This document shows positions 6,332 to 13,165 of a DNA stretch of 13,165 bases, piece after piece (the first letter of the stretch is position 1; the number at the start of each line of letters is the position of its first letter). The position numbers and the translations under genes are program-made. The stretch spans positions 1-13,165 of the forward strand of contig CACYBO010000123.1 in NCBI GenBank assembly GCA_902772685.1. The letters run 5' to 3'. The notes below the pieces were generated by a model, which had not been told where the DNA came from, ran no database searches, and was given only the letters and a program-made list of their open reading frames with translations. The DNA comes from an uncultured Eubacteriales bacterium. Its GTDB lineage: Bacteria; Bacillota; Clostridia; Peptostreptococcales; Anaerovoracaceae.

Positions 6332-7934
6332 CAGCTTTGATTCCGTCAACCGCAGCCGACATGATGCCGCCGGCGTATCCCGGCCCTTCGCCTGCAGGAA
6401 TCACCCCTGCAAATCCTTTCGCCTGCATGTTTTCTTCTCTCAGGATACGCACCGGCGAGGAACTCCTCGTCTCTACCGCGGTCAGTCTTGCGTCATCCCT
6501 GTCGAACCCCCTGATCTTCCGGCCAAAAACAGGCATAGCCTCCAGAATGCATTCCGATGCAAAGGCAGGAATGCTGCTCCTGACCGGGTCCTTATCGGCA
6601 GCGCTCTTCGGTTTGCCGTCCTCCTGTTCCGCGCTTCTGCGGAACGCTCCATAGGTAGATTTCGCCATTCCTCCGTCTGTTCTGTTCTCCCAGGCAAGTT
6701 TCTCGTACTTTCTCTGAAACTCGATGCCCGCCAGAGGATGATCACTTTCAAAATCTGATGTTCGGACATCCACTAAAAGGCCGCTGTTGGCGTATTCACT
6801 GCTGCGGGCGCTGACACTCATGCCGTTCGTTACAGAAGTGCCCGCCTCTGTTGATGCGTTGATGACCTGTCCCCCCGGACACATGCAGAAGGTGTATACA
6901 CCGCGGCCTCTGCTGCCGTCTTCACCGTTCCTGCATCTGCAGCTTAATTTATAGTCTGCCGGACCAAGTATCTCAGCGAGCTTCGGATCACCGTACTGTC
7001 TCTCATTTATCATCTCCTGCGGATGCTCGATTCTGACTCCGATGGAAAAAGGCTTTTGTTCCATCTCAAATCCGGTCTTGTGCATCATGCGGAAAGTATC
7101 TCTTGCGCTGTGCCCTACAGCGAGGATAACGTGATCCGTCTCAATCAGTTCCACGCCTGACGGACTGCAGACCCTGATTCCTCTGATCGCCGCAACGGTT
7201 CGGCCGCTTGCCTTCCTGTCTCCTTCGAGCACAAACTCTTCCAGGCGTGTGCTGAACCGCACTTCTCCGCCAAGCCTCTCTATCTTATGCCTCAGCTCCG
7301 GCACGATCTGTCTGAGTTTGTCTGTGCCGATGTGAGGCTTGTGCTTATATATTATCCCGGGGTCTGCTCCTGCCCTGACAAATTCCTCAAGCACCTTTCT
7401 GATGCGCACATCCCTGATTCCCGTGGTCAGCTTGCCGTCTGAAAATGTTCCTGCACCGCCTTCTCCGAACTGCACGTTCGATTCGGGATCAGGTGCTGCA
7501 GATGGTTTCTCCCAGAAGCTTTCAACATCCGCGATCCGCTCCTCAACGGTCTTCCCCCTTTCGATGACGATGGGGTTCATCCCGGCCTCTGCCAGAATCA
7601 GGGCCGCAAAAATGCCGCAGGGTCCGAATCCTGCAACAACAGGCCTGCTCTGTCCCGTGTCTTCTGCCGGCACCGGCAGAATGTACTCCTCGCGTTCCGC
7701 TCTTTTAAACGGCAGCCTGGCGTCACAGTCGAAATCCACTGTATAGACAAGTTTCACATCAGGCTTCTTCCTTGCGTCGATGGACTCACGGATGATTTCA
7801 AGATTGCTGACGTCCAGCTGTTTTCTCGTCCTGTGCCTGATCTGCCTGCGCAATGCTGTTTCCAGCAGTTCCGTCAATGATGTCCCGACCGTATCCATCG
7901 CATCGATTTTGACTTGTTCCGCTCTGTATCTCAC
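6303..7934 (-). CDS. FAD-dependent dehydrogenase, COG2509 type
   Basis: An uncharacterised FAD-dependent oxidoreductase of the COG2509 group; the substrate is unknown. Residues 1-90 are the small N-terminal domain typical of this group, with KLVYTVDFD near 61-69. The Rossmann FAD-binding motif is GFGPCGIFAAL (102-112), ending at E125-R126. Next come the group signatures SNVQFGEGGAGTFSDGKLTT (152-171) and YKHKPHIGTD (196-205), then AVGHSARDTF (272-281) and FCMCPGGQVINA (349-360). The C-terminal FAD-contact block GVIPAGEGPGYAGGIMSAA lies at 510-528. Residues about 423-460 look unlike the usual APxQ-VGDFL region of homologues. The start is GTG at 7934, since the nearby ATG runs into a stop after four codons; AAGGA lies about 11 bases upstream. 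It follows the BaiN-type flavoprotein gene by 26 bases. The length of 543 is typical. Confidence 0.9.
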   Translation of the reverse strand: MRYRAEQVKIDAMDTVGTSLTELLETALRRQIRHRTRKQLDVSNLEIIRESIDARKKPDVKLVYTVDFDCDARLPFKRAEREEYILPVPAEDTGQSRPVVAGFGPCGIFAALILAEAGMNPIVIERGKTVEERIADVESFWEKPSAAPDPESNVQFGEGGAGTFSDGKLTTGIRDVRIRKVLEEFVRAGADPGIIYKHKPHIGTDKLRQIVPELRHKIERLGGEVRFSTRLEEFVLEGDRKASGRTVAAIRGIRVCSPSGVELIETDHVILAVGHSARDTFRMMHKTGFEMEQKPFSIGVRIEHPQEMINERQYGDPKLAEILGPADYKLSCRCRNGEDGSRGRGVYTFCMCPGGQVINASTEAGTSVTNGMSVSARSSEYANSGLLVDVRTSDFESDHPLAGIEFQRKYEKLAWENRTDGGMAKSTYGAFRRSAEQEDGKPKSAADKDPVRSSIPAFASECILEAMPVFGRKIRGFDRDDARLTAVETRSSSPVRILREENMQAKGFAGVIPAGEGPGYAGGIMSAAVDGIKAAEKIITGAV

Positions 7935-7960
7935 TCTTCCCGCATCCTTTTGGTTTCAGG

Positions 7961-9127
7961 TTATTCACTGTAATCGGAAGCAATGGCACGCGCTGCCTTG
8001 ATTCCTGTTTCCCAGGCATTCTGCAGATTAAAACCGCCGCACGGACCCTGGGCATCGATGATCTCGCCTGCAAAGTACAGTCCGGGCACGATCCGCGACT
8101 CCATTGTATCCATATCGATTTCATCCAGAGCAACACCGCCAAAAGTGGCCTGTGCGTCGCGCCAGCCCTTGATGCCGGTAATCTCAAGCTGCCAGTTTTT
8201 GATCTTAGCAGCAGAAGTATCGCCTTGGTGTTCATCAAACACCGCTGCAAGCTTTTGCGTCAGTATGCCGAATGAGCCGAAGGATTCTGCGCGTGCAGCC
8301 AGCTGCTCTTCCGTGAAATCCGGCGCAAGGTCCACGGTTATGGAATACCGCTTCAATGCGTCCCCGAAGTTCTCCCGCTTATCCGCCTTGATGTGCGGCG
8401 TCAGATTGAACACACAGATTCCGGAGATGCCGTCTTCCGTAAACTGAATCTCCCCTGTGTCTCTCACGATCGGAACGCCGTCCTTATTCAGTATTACTGT
8501 TCCCTTCGCTCTGATTCCCTTGAGGGAAGCAAAATCAACACCCTCCGCGCTGCAGGTAATCCCCGTCAATATAGGGAAAACTCTCGTTACCGTATGCCCG
8601 AGCGTCCGCGCCAGAGTGTACCCGTCGCCTGTCGTCCCGTATTGCGGACCGGCCTTTCCTCCCATGGCTATCAGGACCTTATCCGCAAAGATCATTTCCA
8701 TAGCGGATTGCTGCATACCTGTAATCATGAAGTATTCGTCATCAGATTTGACGCGTGAAATGACTTTGACTGTAAAACCGCACTTCAGATCCGCACTGCT
8801 GCCGATTGCATCCACCAATGCCTTTGTAACATCGGAAGCTTTGTTCGTATACGGATAATACCTTCCCTCGTCATCGCAGTATGTCTCGATGCCGATACTT
8901 CTGAAGAAGCCACGCGTCATTTCCTTTCCCGGGCAGGCTTCATTTGTAAGGTTGCATCTGCCTCCTCCGGTGGCGTTGATTTTGCGCCCGGCGGTTTCGT
9001 TTTTCTCCAAAATGCAGATTCTGACCTCCTCAGAGTCCGCTTTGTTTTTCACTTCTTTAATAAAAGAAGCAGCTGCAGCCAGTCCTGCTGCGCCGCCTCC
9101 CACAATAGCAAGGTCGTACTTCATCAT
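7961..9127 (-). CDS. NAD(P)/FAD-dependent oxidoreductase, HI0933/BaiN family
   Basis: A flavoprotein of the HI0933-like family, often labelled BaiN or 'aminoacetone oxidase family FAD-binding enzyme'. BaiN itself has been implicated in bile-acid dehydroxylation, but family members are widespread and the physiological substrate here is unknown. Visible motifs are the Rossmann GGGAAGLAAA (10-19), acidic E41 at the end of the second strand, GRKINATGGGRCNLTN (47-62), GYTLARTLGH (169-178), ATFGGVALDEID (328-339), and the C-terminal FAD block GLYFAGEIIDAQGPCGGFNL (349-368). The 388-residue length is near the family norm. Two successive ATG codons (9127 and 9124) could start it. The first overlaps the DUF308 stop as ATGA, and AGGAG or AAGGA lies in the end of that gene, so coupling is likely. 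Confidence 0.9.
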   Translation of the reverse strand: MMKYDLAIVGGGAAGLAAAASFIKEVKNKADSEEVRICILEKNETAGRKINATGGGRCNLTNEACPGKEMTRGFFRSIGIETYCDDEGRYYPYTNKASDVTKALVDAIGSSADLKCGFTVKVISRVKSDDEYFMITGMQQSAMEMIFADKVLIAMGGKAGPQYGTTGDGYTLARTLGHTVTRVFPILTGITCSAEGVDFASLKGIRAKGTVILNKDGVPIVRDTGEIQFTEDGISGICVFNLTPHIKADKRENFGDALKRYSITVDLAPDFTEEQLAARAESFGSFGILTQKLAAVFDEHQGDTSAAKIKNWQLEITGIKGWRDAQATFGGVALDEIDMDTMESRIVPGLYFAGEIIDAQGPCGGFNLQNAWETGIKAARAIASDYSE

Positions 9128-9858
9128 TCCTTCTTAAGCTCCTGAACTGCTTTTTCAACCTGCTCTTTCGTGAGACCGAAATTGCCCTCACCAAAAGCCA
9201 TCGTGAATTCCTTCTTCTGCTCGAATTCCTTCTGTGCCTGTTTTCTCTCTTCAACCGCTTCAGGGCTTTCATCCTCATCATCACCAATCCTGACGGGTGT
9301 ATGAGCCGGCACATATACCATCGCATCTTCCTTCGCCTTATGCGGCATGTTGATACCCAGTTCGATTGAATTTGCTCCCTGTACGATCATGAAAAATCCA
9401 AGCAGCACCACCACGGACAGATATGTGACGAACGGATTGATAAAACCGAGCAGTCCGACCACGATCGTGATGACTCCCGTAATCAGCGCGGCCTTGAAAT
9501 TGCCGGGCTTCTTCTGTCTGTTGATTCTCGTCGACGCTTCAAATCTGAGCAGCCCTGAAACGAGCACCCACATTCCGAATATCATCGGAACTGCAATATC
9601 AACTGTTAACTGATTGCAGAGAATCAGTATACCCAAAAGCAACGTCAGGATAGCATCGATCAGTATCCATCCGTTGTTGTCGCCTATGCCGAAACTGCCT
9701 CTGGAAAGAATGAATCCAACGGCGTGAATCAACCCGTTTATGACCATCACGGCTCCGATTACAAAGGCCATGGTCATAAAAGTCTGTCCCGGATTTATAA
9801 AACAGAAAGCCCCGGTCGCAACCATGAGGATGCCCCCGGCTATCGTAAGAACTCTCAT
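9124..9858 (-). CDS. DUF308 (HdeD-like) multi-pass membrane protein with charged C-terminal tail
   Basis: A membrane protein of the DUF308/HdeD family, function unknown here. Six hydrophobic segments are visible at about residues 3-21, 27-51, 64-82, 87-105, 123-141 and 146-165. They form three two-helix repeats: FINPGQTFMTMAFVIGAVMV near 20 and FINPFVTYLSVVVLLGFFMI near 139 align clearly, with a more divergent middle copy at about 69-105. Residues 172-244 form a hydrophilic, charged tail (DDEDESPEAVEERKQAQKEF), probably cytoplasmic and partly helical; most short HdeD-like proteins lack this. The ATG at 9858 is favoured over the in-frame TTG at 9861 because GAGGAG is 6 bases upstream. The stop overlaps the start of the flavoprotein gene. 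A preceding 48-codon membrane-protein gene ends 39 bases upstream. Confidence 0.85.
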   Translation of the reverse strand: MRVLTIAGGILMVATGAFCFINPGQTFMTMAFVIGAVMVINGLIHAVGFILSRGSFGIGDNNGWILIDAILTLLLGILILCNQLTVDIAVPMIFGMWVLVSGLLRFEASTRINRQKKPGNFKAALITGVITIVVGLLGFINPFVTYLSVVVLLGFFMIVQGANSIELGINMPHKAKEDAMVYVPAHTPVRIGDDEDESPEAVEERKQAQKEFEQKKEFTMAFGEGNFGLTKEQVEKAVQELKKE

Positions 9859-9864
9859 CAAAAT

Positions 9865-9870
9865 CTCCTC
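9865..9870 (-). promoter_or_regulatory. Ribosome binding site of the DUF308 gene
   Basis: GAGGAG on the minus strand, 6 bases before the ATG at 9858. It decides between that ATG and the TTG immediately upstream at 9861. Confidence 0.75.
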
Positions 9871-9874
9871 TATA

Positions 9875-9901
9875 CTCTATTTACAATATATCTCTATTTA
9901 C
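9875..9901 (-). repeat. 10-bp direct repeat in the gap before the DUF308 gene
   Basis: GTAAATAGAG occurs at 9901-9892 and 9884-9875 on the minus strand, a period of 17 bases. The first copy includes the stop codon of the small membrane-protein gene. The region is AT-rich. It could be a paired regulator site or chance in low-complexity sequence. Confidence 0.5.
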
Positions 9902-10044
9902 CATATGTCATCGAACTCTTCGGCATCGAATCCTTCCCGGTTGTCCTGAAGGACCTTACCCTCGGGCAAAAGCTCTGTGAGCACGAATAACACCCCAATC
10001 ACCACAAAGAGCGTTCTCAAACCTCTGTTGATCTTTTCTATCAT
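9898..10044 (-). CDS. Small single-span membrane protein, 48 residues
   Basis: I do not recognise a family. The protein is MIEKINRGLRTLFVVIGVLF followed by VLTELLPEGK and an acidic C-terminus ending DAEEFDDIW. A basic N-terminus (Lys4, Arg7, Arg10) precedes one hydrophobic segment at about residues 11-26, suggesting the N-terminus is inside and the acidic tail outside. The ATG at 10044 is chosen because AAGGAG lies 8 bases upstream; the frame is open further up, but earlier starts lack a ribosome binding site. It lies 63 bases after pfkA and 39 bases before the DUF308 gene, on the same strand. It could be a small accessory subunit of the DUF308 protein (inference only). The good ribosome binding site and sensible topology make it a probable real gene. 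Confidence 0.65.
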   Translation of the reverse strand: MIEKINRGLRTLFVVIGVLFVLTELLPEGKVLQDNREGFDAEEFDDIW

Positions 10045-10052
10045 TTTCTGTT

Positions 10053-10058
10053 CTCCTT
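10053..10058 (-). promoter_or_regulatory. Ribosome binding site of the 48-residue protein gene
   Basis: AAGGAG on the minus strand, 8 bases before the ATG at 10044. It is the main support for translation of this small gene and for its start. Confidence 0.65.
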
Positions 10059-10107
10059 GTCCCCTTTTCATCAATGCGTCACATATGTATGGCACATTTT
10101 AACACAA

Positions 10108-11076
10108 TTATTTGCCTTTGCCCAGCACATTAGACAGTTCATAAAGATCCCTGCGGAATTCAGCCTTTACCTGAAGCGCTTTCTCAAGATCCATCGTGAC
10201 GACTTCACCTCTGTAGATTCCGATCGCCTTGCTGTCGGAATCATCAAACAGCAGCTCAACTGCCTTTGCAGCGGTCACAGACGCCAGGAGTCTGTCTTTT
10301 TCTGTTGGGCTTCCGCCGCGCTGTATATACCCCGGAACGACTGTACGGGCTTCCCTTCCCGTCATTTCCTCCAGCGTCCTGGCAAGTTCCGATGAATCCA
10401 TATCAAACCCCTCGGCCATCACGATAAGACTGTGTGCCTTTCCAGTAGCCTGACCTTCCAGAACTCTCCGGCAGATTTCGTTTATGTCGTGCTTGACCTC
10501 AGGAACCAATATAACATCAGCGCCGCCCGAAAGGACGGAATGCAGCGCCAGATCACCGCAGCGTCTTCCCATTACTTCGATAATTGTAGACCTTTCATGT
10601 GATGATGAAGTGTCTCTTATGTTCGTAATCAGTCCGAGGATGGTGTTTACCGCCGTATCAAATCCTATGGTGTAATCCGTATATCCAAGGTCGTTGTCTA
10701 TTGTTCCCGGAACGCCCATGACCGGAACGCCTTTTTTCGCAAGCGCCGCTCCTCCTCTGAAAGACCCGTCACCGCCGATGATGACCAGTCCCTCGATTCC
10801 GAAGGCTTCCAGGATCTTAGCTCCGTGTTCAACCCATTTATCTTCCATAAATCTGGAGCTGCGCGCTGTTCTGAGGATGGTTCCCCCGCGCTGGAGAATG
10901 TCACCGACAGAATGCCACTGCATGCTTACGATTTCACCGTCAAGAAGTCCTTCAAACCCTCTCTTGATGCCGAACACTTCCATTCCCCTGTCAATGCCAC
11001 ACCGTACCGCTGCCCTGACTGCTGCATTCATTCCCGGCGCGTCACCGCCGCTTGTAAGTACTCCTATTTTTTTCAT
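10108..11076 (-). CDS. pfkA: ATP-dependent 6-phosphofructokinase
   Basis: Phosphorylates fructose 6-phosphate to fructose 1,6-bisphosphate, the committed step of glycolysis; normally a cytoplasmic tetramer. At 322 residues it aligns with E. coli PfkA without gaps to about residue 222. Gly104 in GGDGS (101-105) and Gly124 in PGTIDND (123-129) mark the ATP-using type; PPi enzymes carry Asp and Lys there. Catalytic Asp127, Arg72, Arg162, Arg171 and Glu222 are kept. In the effector site Arg21, Arg25, Asp59, Arg154 and Lys213 are kept, but Arg54 is Trp, Glu187 is Asp and Lys211 is Thr. The position of E. coli His249, a fructose 6-phosphate contact, is Tyr250. Altered allosteric control is therefore likely (inference). 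The ATG at 11076 overlaps the dnaE stop as ATGA, with GGAAAGGG about 12 bases upstream. dnaE-pfkA adjacency is common in Bacillota. Confidence 0.96.
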   Translation of the reverse strand: MKKIGVLTSGGDAPGMNAAVRAAVRCGIDRGMEVFGIKRGFEGLLDGEIVSMQWHSVGDILQRGGTILRTARSSRFMEDKWVEHGAKILEAFGIEGLVIIGGDGSFRGGAALAKKGVPVMGVPGTIDNDLGYTDYTIGFDTAVNTILGLITNIRDTSSSHERSTIIEVMGRRCGDLALHSVLSGGADVILVPEVKHDINEICRRVLEGQATGKAHSLIVMAEGFDMDSSELARTLEEMTGREARTVVPGYIQRGGSPTEKDRLLASVTAAKAVELLFDDSDSKAIGIYRGEVVTMDLEKALQVKAEFRRDLYELSNVLGKGK

Positions 11077-13165
11077 GATTTATAATTACCCTTTCCTACA
11101 ATTTCTTCTATCTCTGCCGCAAAAGCATCATTCGGTGTTACCCACAGATCTTCGCCGGTCCTTCTGCTGCCGCCCTGCGGGTAATAAATGATCGCCTGAT
11201 GTCTTCCCGGGTATTTTCTCATAACGAGGCTCAGTGCCTCAAGGTTTTTTTTGTTCTGTTCTTCGATGTTATGAATTCCATCGCCTTCCGGCAGCCTGAT
11301 CTTAACCAGTCCCTCCGGCTGCGGCTGCTGCATCTCCGGCGGCTTTTGAGGCTGCCTGCGCACAGCATCCGGCTGTCCGGCCTGCCTGATATCCTTCACG
11401 CTGTCGGCAAGCAGTTTCGGCATCTCGCCTTCCTTGAAGTTGATCGTTCCGCTGACAGATACGATTCTGTCCTCTTCGATGAGAGAACTGCAGAGCTCAT
11501 AGACATTCGGGAACACCACCACTTCGACAGATCCGAACATGTCTTCCATCTCCACAAAGGACATCATCTTCCCGTTTTTGGTAATGAGGTTCTTCTTGCT
11601 CGTGATGATACCTGCCATAACGGCCTTCATGCCATCCGATATGCTGCCTGTATAACCCTCTTCCTCATTTGCCAGAACCTCCGCCAGATCACTGGTGGTA
11701 ACGGATACACTCCCCGAGATGATATCTGCGTACTCATCCAGCGGATGGGCTGTCAGATAGACGCCAAGGACTTCCTTTTCCTGTGCCAGAAGTTCCTCCG
11801 GCGGGAAGTTCTTCACTTCCGGAAGTCTGTGCGTTACAGTCTCCTCCATGGCGCCGGCGTTGGTCTGGAACAGCGATATCTGCCCCGCTATGTTGTGCTT
11901 GGCGGAATTCTGCGCTGAATCCATCACCGACTCATAGATACCGAAATGCGCCGCCCTGTTTTTGTTCAGGCAGTCCATGGCGCCTGACTTGATCAGGCTT
12001 TCCACGGCTTTCTTGTTGATTCTATGAATATCCAGATTCTCGATGAATCTGAATATATCCGATGGCTTGCCCTTCTGTTCTCTCGCCTCTATGATGGCGT
12101 CGATCGGTCCCTCGCCCATATTTTTGATGCCTAACAGACCGAACCGGATGCTCCCGTGTTTCTTCTCTGTATCCGCAGGATCATAGACCACGGTGAACTT
12201 CTTTCCGCTTTCGTTGATGTCAGGCGGAAGCACATCTATGCCCATCTCCTTGCAGTTTCTGATATACAGGGACATGGCTTTGGTATCACCCATAACGGAT
12301 GTCATCAGCGCCGCCATGAACTCCACCGGATAATGGGTCTTCAGGTATGCGGTCTCATATGCGAGAACAGCATAAGCCGCCGCATGTGATTTGTTAAAGG
12401 CGTATTCGGCAAAGGATATCATCTGATTGAATATCTCTTCAGCTGCCTGACGCGGGACTCCGTTCCTGACGCATCCGGAAATATCCACATTTCCGTTTTC
12501 GTCAGTCTTGCCGTTGATGAAGTATTCTTTTTCCTGGAGCATGACATCCATCTTCTTCTTGGACATTGCGCGCCGCACGAGATCGGACCGTCCGTAGGAA
12601 TAACCACCGAGATCACGCACGATCTGCATGACCTGCTCCTGATAGACCATGCATCCATAGGTTACCCCTAGTATCGGCTGCAGGGATTCGTGCACATACT
12701 GCACATGATCCGGATTCTTCTTGTTGTCAATGTATGTCGGGATCGAAGCCATCGGACCCGGTCGGTAAAGGGCGATTCCCGCCACGATATCCTCGAAGCA
12801 GTCGGGCTTCAGATTTTTCATGAAGGAAGTCATTCCTCCGCTTTCCAGCTGGAAGATGCCCTGGGTGTTGCCCTTCGCAATGGTCTCATACACTGCAGGA
12901 TCATCGTATTCCATGGATGCGAAATCGATCTCGACCCCATGGTTCTCTCTGATCATCTCCAAAGCATCACGGATGATGGTCAGGTTCCGCAGTCCCAGAA
13001 AGTCCATCTTCAGAAGTCCCAGTTCCTCGATGGTGGTCATGTTGAACTGGGTTGATAGGCCTTTGTCTGTCAGATACAAAGGCACATACTCATCCAAAGG
13101 CAATCTCGATATTACAACGCCTGCAGCGTGGGTCGAAGCATGGCGCGGCATGCCTTCGATCGCCC
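11073..13165 (-). CDS. dnaE: DNA polymerase III alpha subunit DnaE, C-terminal part (cut by window edge)
   Basis: The replicative (DnaE-type) polymerase subunit. The window holds the last 696 residues; the PHP domain and the first two catalytic aspartates lie outside. The fragment opens EGMPRHASTHAAGVVIS, a DnaE palm signature. The third catalytic Asp is in LLKMDFLGLRNLTII (fragment residue 54). The fingers follow with GIFQLESGGM and GIALYRPGPM, then YQEQVMQIVRDLGGYSYGRS and SFAEYAFNKSHAAAYAVLAY. A helix-hairpin-helix region is near 335-395, an internal beta-clamp motif QISLF near 428-432 (bases 11882-11868), and an OB-fold near 509-594. A short Pro/Gln-rich linker leads to the C-terminal domain. 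No exonuclease insertion is seen, so it is DnaE and not PolC. The stop TGA overlaps the pfkA ATG. Confidence 0.97.
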   Translation of the reverse strand, partial: AIEGMPRHASTHAAGVVISRLPLDEYVPLYLTDKGLSTQFNMTTIEELGLLKMDFLGLRNLTIIRDALEMIRENHGVEIDFASMEYDDPAVYETIAKGNTQGIFQLESGGMTSFMKNLKPDCFEDIVAGIALYRPGPMASIPTYIDNKKNPDHVQYVHESLQPILGVTYGCMVYQEQVMQIVRDLGGYSYGRSDLVRRAMSKKKMDVMLQEKEYFINGKTDENGNVDISGCVRNGVPRQAAEEIFNQMISFAEYAFNKSHAAAYAVLAYETAYLKTHYPVEFMAALMTSVMGDTKAMSLYIRNCKEMGIDVLPPDINESGKKFTVVYDPADTEKKHGSIRFGLLGIKNMGEGPIDAIIEAREQKGKPSDIFRFIENLDIHRINKKAVESLIKSGAMDCLNKNRAAHFGIYESVMDSAQNSAKHNIAGQISLFQTNAGAMEETVTHRLPEVKNFPPEELLAQEKEVLGVYLTAHPLDEYADIISGSVSVTTSDLAEVLANEEEGYTGSISDGMKAVMAGIITSKKNLITKNGKMMSFVEMEDMFGSVEVVVFPNVYELCSSLIEEDRIVSVSGTINFKEGEMPKLLADSVKDIRQAGQPDAVRRQPQKPPEMQQPQPEGLVKIRLPEGDGIHNIEEQNKKNLEALSLVMRKYPGRHQAIIYYPQGGSRRTGEDLWVTPNDAFAAEIEEIVGKGNYKS

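Noticed and set aside
11199..11918. 239-codon open frame on the plus strand
   Set aside because: It lies opposite the dnaE C-terminal region, which is unmistakably coding; no domain or ribosome binding site supports the opposite strand.
1..13165. Mobile element, prophage, CRISPR or defence island
   Set aside because: All genes are conserved housekeeping or metabolic families on one strand with tiny gaps; no transposase, integrase, terminal repeat, spacer array or tRNA attachment site was seen.

Overview
The window is a gene-dense stretch of a bacterial chromosome. All twelve genes lie on the minus strand, so the native reading order runs from high to low coordinates. It appears to come from an anaerobic member of the Bacillota, probably class Clostridia. 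The reasons are the order phoH-ybeY-era-recO-(DUF4342)-glycyl-tRNA synthetase-ppdK, the neighbouring dnaE-pfkA pair, purine-rich ribosome binding sites of the GAGGAG type, and a mid-range base composition (roughly half G+C by eye). A family-level assignment is not possible from this sequence alone.

Region 1, 13165 to about 9120: the C-terminal 696 residues of DNA polymerase III alpha (dnaE, cut by the window edge) overlap pfkA by 4 bases. Next come a 48-residue single-span membrane protein, a six-span DUF308 membrane protein, and then two FAD-dependent oxidoreductases of different families. Region 2, 9127 to 6303: these two flavoproteins, one of the HI0933/BaiN type and one of the COG2509 type, stand next to each other; the first overlaps the DUF308 gene by 4 bases. 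Region 3, 6296 to 845: a conserved RNA, ribosome and repair block of phoH, ybeY, era and recO, followed by a DUF4342 protein with an unusual repetitive C-terminal half and by glycyl-tRNA synthetase. Region 4, 845 to 1: the N-terminal third of pyruvate phosphate dikinase, cut by the window edge.

The genes look like one or a few long operons. Gaps are 0-63 bases, there is no convincing terminator, and several pairs are joined by stop/start overlaps (dnaE/pfkA, DUF308/BaiN-type, ybeY/era, DUF4342/glycyl-tRNA synthetase). PhoH, YbeY and Era belong functionally to rRNA maturation and ribosome quality control, and RecO to recombinational repair. PfkA and PpdK bracket the window as two control points of glycolysis. 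There is no tRNA, rRNA, CRISPR array, insertion sequence or prophage gene.

I did not find a convincing new multi-gene system. The points most worth a second look are the 81-bp tandem repeat encoding a 9-residue helical periodicity in the DUF4342 protein, PfkA whose allosteric pocket has lost several usual effector contacts, a possible leaderless start for phoH, the membrane-plus-two-flavoprotein cluster of unknown substrate, and a divergent segment in the COG2509 protein.
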